The position numbers and the translations under genes were made by a program. Under the pieces are notes generated by a model. The model was not told the DNA's origin and searched no databases. It worked only from the letters and a program-made list of their open reading frames with translations. A stretch of DNA of 64,000 bases, from positions 62,001 through 126,000 of the forward strand of contig NZ_JBFBVU010000005.1 in assembly GCF_040689105.1 (NCBI RefSeq), in the 5' to 3' direction. Shown here in pieces: positions 42,830 through 50,189 of the stretch. The stretch is from Meridianimarinicoccus marinus. Its GTDB lineage: Bacteria > Pseudomonadota > Alphaproteobacteria > Rhodobacterales > Rhodobacteraceae. How positions within the stretch are numbered: position 1 is the first letter of the stretch; the number at the start of each line of letters is the position of its first letter.

Positions 42830-44029
42830 CTACTCGATGGGGCTGGCTTCGGGCACGATCACAAGTTCGGCCAGGCGCGCGAGTTCCGGGTCCGCCTTCA
42901 GATCGGCGACCTGGTAAGAGGTGCTCAGCGCCTCGGCCGACAGCACCACGTTCTTGGCCACCGAGGTGCCGGGTCCGGCCGGACCCAGCGTTTCACCGTT
43001 GACCGCGAAGTACACCGAGCCGGAATTGCCGGCCCGAAGGGTCGGCGGTTCTTCGGTGGCGGGCAGGACGAAACGCTCCCCCTGCTCCATGATCTTTTCC
43101 AGCAGCACGCTGCCATCGGCGGCGCGGACCCGCACCCAGGCCGGGCGGCGGGCAAACAGCACCAGTTCCGGTGCGGCCTGCGCCACGACCTGAACTTCCG
43201 GTTCGGCAATCGCATCCACCTCGGGCGCGACCTCGGGGAATGCGGCCACCAGCAGCGGGCTTTCGAACTTCGGCGCATAGACGCCCTGGGCATCCGGGTC
43301 GAGCATGGCGATGGGACCGTCCCGCGGCACCAGTACCGGGGTGTCCAGCGCCTTGGGGCGATACAGACGCTCCAGCGCAGCCGGAGTGGGCGCGGCATTG
43401 TCGATGGCCAGCCCCACGCCTTCGACCGCTTCGGTGGGCGACAGCGCCACGGTCAGCGGCGTTTCGACCGGGGTCAGGGTAACACGCTGGATTTCCTGTA
43501 GAAGCGACCAGCCGCCATAGCCCAGACCCGCCACCAGCAGGCACAGCACGGCCAGCGAGCCGATGGCGCTGGCCTGCAAACCGTGGAAAGGGCCGTGGGT
43601 CGGCGCGGAACTGATCGGGCTGCGCGACAACACGTCGTCGCCCACGCTGGAGGTCTTGCGCCGCGCCGGACGCGTGCCCCCGCGGGCTGTCTTGGTATAG
43701 ACCTGCGCCTCAAGCCCCGCCACATGGGAAAACCCGCTTTCCTCGCAGAAGCGCTGGTAGACCCAATCGGCATTCATACCCAGGTAGCGCGCGTAGGCGC
43801 GGACATATCCGTTGATGAAGCCCGGCGTTTCGAAGACGGACAGATCGGTATCCTCGATCCCGGCGATGTATTCCGCCTTGATCTTGATATCACGCTGAAC
43901 GTCCAGCAGGGACTTGCCCAGCGTGGCCCGTTCTCCGCGCATGATGTCGCCCAAGGTCAGTTCGAAATCGTCGAAGCTCTTCAGCTTGACGTTCTCGGTC
44001 TGTCCGGGTTCGTGACTACGCCCCGTCAT
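42830..44029 (-). CDS. rodZ: RodZ-like helix-turn-helix membrane protein
   Basis: This 399-residue protein has a cytoplasmic Xre-type HTH (about 20-95; LGDIMRGERATLGKSLLDVQRDIKIKAEYI and then FINGYVRAYARYLGM). A basic linker and one membrane helix (about 137-160) follow, and the periplasmic DUF4115-type domain (about 285-385) ends in ETLGPAGPGTSV. RodZ links MreB to the elongation machinery. The long acidic Pro/Glu region after the helix is variable. The ATG at 44029 starts the HTH; upstream Mets are spurious. Confidence 0.88.
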   Translation of the reverse strand: MTGRSHEPGQTENVKLKSFDDFELTLGDIMRGERATLGKSLLDVQRDIKIKAEYIAGIEDTDLSVFETPGFINGYVRAYARYLGMNADWVYQRFCEESGFSHVAGLEAQVYTKTARGGTRPARRKTSSVGDDVLSRSPISSAPTHGPFHGLQASAIGSLAVLCLLVAGLGYGGWSLLQEIQRVTLTPVETPLTVALSPTEAVEGVGLAIDNAAPTPAALERLYRPKALDTPVLVPRDGPIAMLDPDAQGVYAPKFESPLLVAAFPEVAPEVDAIAEPEVQVVAQAAPELVLFARRPAWVRVRAADGSVLLEKIMEQGERFVLPATEEPPTLRAGNSGSVYFAVNGETLGPAGPGTSVAKNVVLSAEALSTSYQVADLKADPELARLAELVIVPEASPIE

Positions 44030-44223
44030 GGAATAATCCTGTCTGCCCTGCCCGTATCCCCGTCGCATCCCCGCGATTCGATGCGCAAGGTTTGCTGCCA
44101 AAGTCGTAGCACAATGCGCTGATAAGCGCACGCACCATCCCATCTGTGACTTAACGAGACATAAAGGATCCCGGCAGGACCTGTCGGTCACACCGGGGCC
44201 GTTTCAGGGCTGGAGGGGTGAAA

Positions 44224-45447
44224 TCAGGCCGAGAGCGACTCGCGGCTCAGTGCACAATGCGACCACAGTTTGTCGAGCGCCCTGACCAGCCGATCCAGAT
44301 CGTCGGGCCCGTGCACCGGCGACGGGGTGAACCGCAGACGCTCGGTGCCGCGCGGCACGGTGGGGAAGTTGATCGGCTGCACGTAGATGCCGTCGTCCTG
44401 CAACAGGCGATCCGAAATCATCTTGCATTTCACGGGGTTGCCAACCGGAACGGGCACGATGTGCGAGCCGAAGTCAATCAGCGGCAGGCCGATACCTTTA
44501 AGACGGGTCTTCAGGATATGGGCTTGCGTCTGATGCCGGGCACGCAGGCTCTGATCCTCTTTCAGGAAGCGGATCGACGCGGCGGCCCCGGCGGCGATGG
44601 CTGGCGGGATCGAGGTGGTGAAGATGAAACCGGGCGCATAGGAGCGGATCGCATCCACCATCCGGGCCGAGGCGGAAATATATCCGCCCATGACGCCATA
44701 GGCCTTGCCCAGCGTGCCGTTGATGATGTCGATCCGATCGGCCAGCCCGTCGCGTTCGGCCACACCGGCGCCGCGCGGCCCGTACAGGCCGACGGCGTGC
44801 ACCTCGTCCAGATAGGTCAGGGCGTTGAATTCATCGGCCAGGTCGCAGATCTCGCGGATCGGACCGAAATCGCCGTCCATCGAGTAGACGGACTCGAAGG
44901 CGATGAGCTTGGGCGCCGAGAGATCGAGCCCCTCGAGGATCTCGCGCAGATGCGCCACGTCGTTGTGCCGGAAGATCTTCTTCTCGCACCGGCCGTGCTT
45001 GATGCCTTCGATCATCGAGGCGTGGTTCAACTCGTCCGAAACGATGATCAGGCCGGGGAACAGCTTGGGCAGGGTCGAAAGCGTTGCTTCGTTGGCGATA
45101 TAGGCCGAGGTAAACACCAGCGCGGCTTCCTTGCGGTGCAGATCGGCCAGTTCGGCTTCAAGACGGCGATGATAGACCGTGGTGCCCGAGATGTTGCGCG
45201 TACCGCCCGACCCTGCGCCGGTGGCGTCCACCGCCTCGTGCATGGCGGCCAGAACCGCCGGATGCTGGCCCATGCCAAGATAGTCATTGCCACACCACAC
45301 GGTGATGTCCTGCTGGGTGCCATCGGGGCGAGTCCAGACCGCGTGAGGGAAATGACCGTTGCGGCGTTCGATGTCGATGAAGGTCCGGTAGCGTCCCTCG
45401 TCGTGCAATTTCTGGATCGCCGCATCGATCTTGGCAGAGTAATCCAA
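44224..45447 (-). CDS. hemA: 5-aminolevulinate synthase
   Basis: HemA condenses glycine with succinyl-CoA to ALA, the first step of tetrapyrrole synthesis by the Shemin route of Alphaproteobacteria. From the TTG at 45447 it is 407 residues and starts (M)DYSAKID like Rhodobacter HemA. The PLP lysine in NGTLGKAYG is then Lys248, the numbering known for the Rhodobacter enzyme. GGAGGA lies 7 bases upstream of the TTG, whereas ATGs at 45474 and 45465 lack a ribosome site. Motifs GAGSGGTRNISGT and DEVHAVGLYG are present. A near-consensus FNR box lies upstream. Confidence 0.96.
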   Translation of the reverse strand: MDYSAKIDAAIQKLHDEGRYRTFIDIERRNGHFPHAVWTRPDGTQQDITVWCGNDYLGMGQHPAVLAAMHEAVDATGAGSGGTRNISGTTVYHRRLEAELADLHRKEAALVFTSAYIANEATLSTLPKLFPGLIIVSDELNHASMIEGIKHGRCEKKIFRHNDVAHLREILEGLDLSAPKLIAFESVYSMDGDFGPIREICDLADEFNALTYLDEVHAVGLYGPRGAGVAERDGLADRIDIINGTLGKAYGVMGGYISASARMVDAIRSYAPGFIFTTSIPPAIAAGAAASIRFLKEDQSLRARHQTQAHILKTRLKGIGLPLIDFGSHIVPVPVGNPVKCKMISDRLLQDDGIYVQPINFPTVPRGTERLRFTPSPVHGPDDLDRLVRALDKLWSHCALSRESLSA

Positions 45448-45460
45448 CGTGTCTTCCTCC
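45445..45460 (-). promoter_or_regulatory. Ribosome site and TTG start of hemA
   Basis: GGAGGA (45455-45460 on the minus strand), a 7-base gap and TTG (45445-45447) are seen. This is one of the strongest ribosome sites in the window and favours the TTG over two upstream ATGs. Confidence 0.75.
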
Positions 45461-45578
45461 AACATGGTGGACATGTTCTGTCCGGGCCCGCAGGCGGGCT
45501 ATCGCGTTTTTTATATGCGTGTCACAGAATAGCTGCCCCACGCAATAGTCTTAATGGCGCATACTGTCCCGGCGCGTT

Positions 45579-45592
45579 TTGATGTAAGTCAA
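45579..45592. promoter_or_regulatory. FNR/FnrL-type box upstream of hemA
   Basis: TTGAT-GTAA-GTCAA matches the FNR consensus TTGAT-N4-ATCAA at nine of ten bases. Its centre is 138 bases before the hemA start and also 91 bases before the divergent peptidase start. hemA of Rhodobacter is under FnrL control, so oxygen-responsive control of hemA is likely. Confidence 0.7.
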
Positions 45593-45676
45593 ACTCCGTT
45601 TTACGGCAAGCGGCAGCTGATCTGGACGCGCCGATCCCCGGTGATAGGGTGGCGCGCGTCAATCAATGGAGTCCCC

Positions 45677-47050
45677 ATGACCCTCGCTTCCGTTCTCGAC
45701 CATATCGACACGAACCTGGATGCTGCGCTGAACCGTCTGACCGACCTGCTGAAGATCCAGTCCATCTCGACCGATCCCGCCCACAAGGACGATTGCGATG
45801 CCGCCGCCGACTGGCTGGTGGCGGATCTGGCCGGACTGGGCTTTCAGGCGGAAAAGCGCCCGACACCCGGTCACCCGATGGTGGTGGCCAAATCCGACGG
45901 CGCTGGTCCGCATGTGCTGTTCTACGGCCATTATGACGTGCAGCCCGTCGATCCGCTGGAGTTGTGGGACCGCCCGCCGTTCGAGCCGCGCATCGAACAG
46001 ACCGCGACCGGCCCGGTGATCCGCGCCCGCGGTGCCTCGGATGACAAGGGCCAACTGATGACCTTTGTCGAAGCCTGCCGGGCCTGGAAAGCGGTGCATG
46101 GCACCCTGCCCGGCCCGATCACCATCTTCTTCGAGGGCGAAGAGGAAAGCGGCTCGCCCTCGCTGGTGCCCTTCATGGAAGCAAACGCGCCGGAACTGAC
46201 TGCCGACATCGCCCTGATTTGCGACACCGGTCTGTTCGCGGACCGCGTGCCGGCCATCGTCACCCAATTGCGCGGGCTGGTAGGCGAAGAGATCACCATC
46301 ACCGGTCCCGACAAGGATCTGCATTCGGGCATGTTCGGCGGCATCGCCATCAACCCCGCGCGGGTGCTGACGCGCATCCTGGCCGATCTGCACGATGACA
46401 CCGGGCGCATCACCCTGCCGGGCTTCTATGACGGGGTGCCGCCCCTGCCCGACGATCTGCGCGCGCAGTGGGAGGGCCTGGACTTCGACCATGCCGCCTT
46501 CCTGGGGGGCGTCGGCCTGTCGGTGCCTGCGGGCGAGACCGGCAAGATGCCGGTCGAGATGATCTGGTCGGAACCGACCTGCGAGATCAACGGCATGTGG
46601 TCGGGCTATACCGGCGCCGGGTTCAAGACGGTGCTGCCGTCCAAGGCCTCGGCCAAGGTGTCGTTCCGCCTTGTGGGCCAGCAGGATCCCGACCGCATCC
46701 GCGCGGCCTTCCACGACTTCGTGACGGCGCGCCTGCCGGAGGATTGCACGGTGGACTTCGCCCCGCATGGTGCCTCGCCCGCCAGCCAGATGTCCACCGA
46801 CCATCCGGCTTTCGAGCAGGCCCGCGCAGCCCTCAGCGATGAATGGCCCGATGCGGCGGCCTTCGTCGGTTGCGGCGGCTCAATCCCGATCGCGGGCTAC
46901 TTCAAGACGCTGCTGGGGATGGATTCGATGCTGATCGGCTTCGCCAAGGATGACGACCAGATCCACTCCCCGAATGAGAAATACGATGTGGAGAGCTTTC
47001 ACAAGGGCATCCGCAGCTGGGCTCGTATCCTTGACCGGCTGAACGGCTGA
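45677..47050 (+). CDS. M20 family dipeptidase/metallopeptidase
   Basis: This 457-residue cytoplasmic zinc peptidase contains YGHYDVQP with its His and Asp, GASDDKGQ with the bridging Asp, FEGEEESGSPS with the catalytic and metal Glu pair, and a dimerisation domain in the middle. It resembles the M20 dipeptidases and CNDP-like enzymes; the true substrate is unknown. The start at MTLASVLDHI is chosen over an upstream ATG at 45554 because the family begins there. Confidence 0.93.
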   Translation: MTLASVLDHIDTNLDAALNRLTDLLKIQSISTDPAHKDDCDAAADWLVADLAGLGFQAEKRPTPGHPMVVAKSDGAGPHVLFYGHYDVQPVDPLELWDRPPFEPRIEQTATGPVIRARGASDDKGQLMTFVEACRAWKAVHGTLPGPITIFFEGEEESGSPSLVPFMEANAPELTADIALICDTGLFADRVPAIVTQLRGLVGEEITITGPDKDLHSGMFGGIAINPARVLTRILADLHDDTGRITLPGFYDGVPPLPDDLRAQWEGLDFDHAAFLGGVGLSVPAGETGKMPVEMIWSEPTCEINGMWSGYTGAGFKTVLPSKASAKVSFRLVGQQDPDRIRAAFHDFVTARLPEDCTVDFAPHGASPASQMSTDHPAFEQARAALSDEWPDAAAFVGCGGSIPIAGYFKTLLGMDSMLIGFAKDDDQIHSPNEKYDVESFHKGIRSWARILDRLNG

Positions 47051-47159
47051 TCCCATCCCCCGGCCCCGCGTCCTGCGGGGCCGCCCCCATGGTTCATGGG
47101 TGCAGACAGATATCTGCCCAAGGCAGGATTGTCTGTATCAATTCATGAGGGAAAGAAAG

Positions 47160-47236
47160 TGGCGCGGTTGACGGGACTCGAACCCGCGACCCCCGGCGTG
47201 ACAGGCCGGTACTCTAACCAACTGAGCTACAACCGC
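47160..47236 (-). tRNA. tRNA-Asp (GTC), copy 1
   Basis: A 77-base cloverleaf with encoded CCA: acceptor GCGGTTG/CAACCGC, anticodon loop CTGTCAC (anticodon GTC), discriminator G, and T-arm GTTCGAG. It is identical in sequence to the second copy 231 bases upstream. Confidence 0.98.
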
Positions 47237-47277
47237 GCTTTTCGCGTTCGGGACGCTGTGTCCCTAGGCGTGGGCGG

Positions 47278-47306
47278 TGTCTAAGTCTCCACGGCAGAGC
47301 CGTCAA
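47278..47306 (-). promoter_or_regulatory. Promoter of tRNA-Asp copy 1
   Basis: On the minus strand TTGACG (47301-47306), a 17-base spacer and TAGACA (47278-47283) precede the tRNA 5' end by about 40 bases. Confidence 0.6.
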
Positions 47307-47467
47307 GCAGTTTCCACGCGCCGCAATCAAAAAATCCGGGCAGCGGGAAAGGCGCTGCATCGCGCCCGGGACCCTCCGCAGAACACGGGTTTTCACAATG
47401 ATCCAAAGTCACGGAACACACCCCGCCCGAGGCAGGGAATCTCTGATCACGAAGAGAGGGAAAGCCA

Positions 47468-47544
47468 TGGCGCGGTTGACGGGACTCGAACCCGCGACCC
47501 CCGGCGTGACAGGCCGGTACTCTAACCAACTGAGCTACAACCGC
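47468..47544 (-). tRNA. tRNA-Asp (GTC), copy 2
   Basis: This is a 77-base tRNA with encoded CCA and anticodon GTC, identical to copy 1. Short flanking similarity downstream (GAGGGAAAG) suggests the pair arose by a small tandem duplication. Confidence 0.98.
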
Positions 47545-47557
47545 GCGATGGAGTGTC

Positions 47558-47586
47558 TGTTTATGGTCCACTTCGCAGACCGTCAA
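47558..47586 (-). promoter_or_regulatory. Promoter of tRNA-Asp copy 2
   Basis: TTGACG (47581-47586), a 17-base spacer and TAAACA (47558-47563) read on the minus strand. Copies 1 and 2 therefore each have their own promoter of the same type. Confidence 0.6.
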
Positions 47587-47642
47587 GCGCCAATCCAACG
47601 CTTGTTTCAGGAAATCGAGATCACGCGCTGGGGGCCCACGGC

Positions 47643-49142
47643 CTAGGTCATCCCAGCATCTGACAGCGCCGTTTGCAGGCGGTCGCGCTCCTGCAGGTCA
47701 GGATAGGGAAACATGCGCGCAGCCTGTACCAGACCATATCGCGGGGCCAGCCGGCGCAGATGCGCCACCTCGCCCGAAGCCGCCTCCGTCTGGCCCAGTT
47801 CCACCAGCGCCCGGATCATTTGCACCCGCGCCGGAACAAAGCCCGGCACCCGCGCCAGCACCGCTCGGAACCTGACAACAGCCTCCTCTTGTGCCCCCAG
47901 CAGCACCAGACTGTGGCCACGGGGAAATTCCCAGCTTGGCGGGCAAAAGCTCTCGCCCGCCATGGCGGCCTCCAGCAGCGGTTGCGCCTGTGCCGGGCGG
48001 CCCAGCCGGTTCAGGGTCTCGCCATAGGCCACCAGCGCTTCGGCGTTGTCGGGGGACAGGGCCAAGGCCTGCTCGAAGGCCGCGATTGCGGCGTCGGGCC
48101 GATCCCGAAATCCCAGCACCCAGCCCAATCGGGCATGCGCCAGCGCCGAGCCTGCATCCAGCGCAATCGCCTTGCGCGCCAGCGCCTCGGCCGGATCCAG
48201 CGTCGCATCGCCATCCGGACGCGCGAAGACGAACAGCGAGGTTCGGCAATAGGCCTGCTGGGCATAGGCCTCGGCATAGCCCGGATCACAGCGCGCGGCC
48301 GCCTCGAAATGTGCCAGGGCGTCGGCAAATCCCGCCGGATCGTAACGATAGTAGGCATAGCGCCCTTGCAGATAGTGGTCATAGGCTTCGAAGGGACGCG
48401 CCGTGTGCGAGGCTTTGTCCACCGCTGCACCTCCGGGCATCAGCACCCCTGTCAGCCGGTTGCAGATCTGGTCCTGCGCCGACAGAAGCCGTGCCCGGTC
48501 GACGTCAAACCGTTCGGCCCAGATCTGGCGGCCATCGTTGGTATCCTCGATGGTCAGGGTAATTCGGTACCGCGCTCCAACGGGCCGCAGGCTGCCACCG
48601 ATCACGCGCGATACGCCCAGATTGGCCGGCACCGCCTCTTGCCCCAGTGCGCGGCTGGTGTGATAGGACAGGACGGTCAGCGCCGGATGCCGCGACAGAT
48701 CGGTGATCAGATCCTCGGTCAACCCGTCGGCCAAGTAGGCTTCTTCTGCCTGCGGGCAACGAAACATCCGCACCAGAATTGTCGGACCCTCACGCGCCTG
48801 GGCGTCTGGCAACAATTCACCCTCCACCTCGGCTACGAAACGAAACCCGCGTGAATGCACCGTGCGCACATACAGACGGGGGACAACGGTATCGCCCAGT
48901 GACCTGCGCAGCGCCTTGACCGCCGCCGACACCGCCCAATCCGACACCGCCCGGCCCTGCCACAGCGCGTCTATCAGATCGTCGCGACTGACCACACGGT
49001 CGCGGTTGCGGATCAGATGATCCAGAAGGCGCAGGCTTTGCGGCTCGATCTCCACCGCCGCCCCGTCGCGGGTCAGTTCTGCCCGCGCGGTATCGAAGGT
49101 GAAGGGACCAAACCGCCAGATCCGCCCGATGTGCTGCGCCAT
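47643..49142 (-). CDS. CadC-like winged-helix regulator with TolB-N-like and TPR regions
   Basis: This 499-residue regulator has an OmpR/CadC-type DNA-binding winged helix (about 8-103; EPQSLRLLDHLIRNRDRVVSRDDLIDALW and KALRRSLGD). It is followed by a TolB-N/FlgO-like domain (about 115-235; LADGLTEDLITDLSRHP) and TPR repeats (about 280-490). There is no membrane helix, unlike CadC, so it is cytoplasmic and resembles the 'adenylate-cyclase-like' regulators of Alphaproteobacteria. GGGAGGA precedes the ATG at 49142. It diverges from the DUF302 gene 107 bases away. Confidence 0.9.
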   Translation of the reverse strand: MAQHIGRIWRFGPFTFDTARAELTRDGAAVEIEPQSLRLLDHLIRNRDRVVSRDDLIDALWQGRAVSDWAVSAAVKALRRSLGDTVVPRLYVRTVHSRGFRFVAEVEGELLPDAQAREGPTILVRMFRCPQAEEAYLADGLTEDLITDLSRHPALTVLSYHTSRALGQEAVPANLGVSRVIGGSLRPVGARYRITLTIEDTNDGRQIWAERFDVDRARLLSAQDQICNRLTGVLMPGGAAVDKASHTARPFEAYDHYLQGRYAYYRYDPAGFADALAHFEAAARCDPGYAEAYAQQAYCRTSLFVFARPDGDATLDPAEALARKAIALDAGSALAHARLGWVLGFRDRPDAAIAAFEQALALSPDNAEALVAYGETLNRLGRPAQAQPLLEAAMAGESFCPPSWEFPRGHSLVLLGAQEEAVVRFRAVLARVPGFVPARVQMIRALVELGQTEAASGEVAHLRRLAPRYGLVQAARMFPYPDLQERDRLQTALSDAGMT

Positions 49143-49249
49143 GCGCCGGATCCTCCCGAAATCCTCCAGAAATGCCCTTGGCACACTCCAGCACGAAGGG
49201 CGCGGACAAGGCAAACCTGTTTCATCAACCACATGGAAGGAGACCCCTC

Positions 49250-49699
49250 ATGACCCGCCTGAAAACTCTTGCCGCCGCCGTCATCGGCCTGTCGGCCACC
49301 CCGGCCCTGGCCGAGCGCATCAACATCACCAGCAACGCCGATGTGACCACCTCGGTTGACCGCCTTGTTACTGCGGTCGAGGCCGCGGGCGCGCGGGTGT
49401 TTGCCAGGGTAGACTTCGCGCAGGGCGCCGCCACGATGGGCGAAACCCTGCGGCCCACCACGGTGGTGATTTTCGGCAGCCCCAAGATCGGCTCCACCGC
49501 GCTGCAGGAAGGCCAGACGATGGCGCTGTACCTGCCTTTGCGGATCCTGTTTTTCGAAGATGCCAGCGGACAGACATGGGCAACCTATGACGATCCCACC
49601 GCCGTTGCGCCGTCGCATGGCATTGCCGCCGACAATGCCGCCATCCAGAGAATGCAGGCCGCCTTGTCAAGGTTTTCGGCCATCGCGACAGGGAGTTGA
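49250..49699 (+). CDS. DUF302 family exported protein
   Basis: This 149-residue protein has a signal peptide (MTRLKTLAAAVIGLSATPALA) and a DUF302 domain. The pattern is TSVDRLVTAVEAAGARVFARVDF, then TVVIFGSPKIGSTALQ and MALYLPLRILFFED, and a final YDDP. DUF302 proteins adopt a TT1751-like fold with unknown ligand. AAGGAG lies just before the ATG. The divergent CadC-like gene may regulate it. Confidence 0.92.
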   Translation: MTRLKTLAAAVIGLSATPALAERINITSNADVTTSVDRLVTAVEAAGARVFARVDFAQGAATMGETLRPTTVVIFGSPKIGSTALQEGQTMALYLPLRILFFEDASGQTWATYDDPTAVAPSHGIAADNAAIQRMQAALSRFSAIATGS

Positions 49700-49819
49700 A
49701 CGGCATTCTTCATCCTGCCCCCGGTCGGGCCGATCCGGTTCGGCTGGGGGCTGATGCCCATGAGCGCGGCGCGAGATGCTGAAGACAGCATGTATCCAAC
49801 CGCAGACGCAGGGCTTGCG

Positions 49820-49895
<76 letters not shown>

Positions 49896-49957
49896 ACGCA
49901 AGGGTCGCGGCGCGACAGCGCGCTTTGGGTCTTCCGCCCGTATCAGACAGGGGGAAA

Positions 49958-50032
49958 TGGTGGGTGATAAGAGATTTGAACTCCTGACATCTTCGATGTG
50001 AACGAAGCGCTCTACCACTGAGCTAATCACCC
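49958..50032 (-). tRNA. tRNA-Val (CAC)
   Basis: This is a 75-base cloverleaf with CCA: acceptor as in the TAC copy, anticodon loop TTCACAT (anticodon CAC). The D-loop is one base shorter than in the TAC copy and the T-stem AGGAG/CTCTT has a G-T pair. Together with the TAC copy it reads GTG and GTA/GTN valine codons. Confidence 0.97.
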
Positions 50033-50041
50033 GTGGCGCGG

Positions 50042-50070
50042 TGTGTAGCCCTGCCCGACACAAGGTGCAA
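50042..50070 (-). promoter_or_regulatory. Promoter of the tRNA-Val pair
   Basis: TTGCAC (50065-50070), a 17-base spacer and TACACA (50042-50047) on the minus strand lie just before tRNA-Val(CAC). The -10 resembles those of the tRNA-Asp genes. Confidence 0.45.
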
Positions 50071-50131
50071 GACCAAATTTCCGGGTTTTTCGCGCGTCTG
50101 GCGGTTCAGGAACTGCCTGGGTCGGACCAAG

Positions 50132-50163
50132 AAAAAGGCCCGCATGGGATTGCCATGCGGGCC
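50132..50163 (-). terminator. Intrinsic terminator of lon
   Basis: GGCCCGCATGG pairs with CCATGCGGGCC (11-bp perfect stem, 5-base loop), and on the minus strand a run of five T follows. It starts about 27 bases after the lon stop. Confidence 0.93.
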
Positions 50164-50189
50164 GATGCCTTGGGTCGGATGAACTCCAG

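Noticed and set aside
44115..44130. TGCGCT-GATA-AGCGCA repeat upstream of rodZ
   Set aside because: A 6-bp stem is common by chance at this GC content and no promoter alignment makes it convincing.
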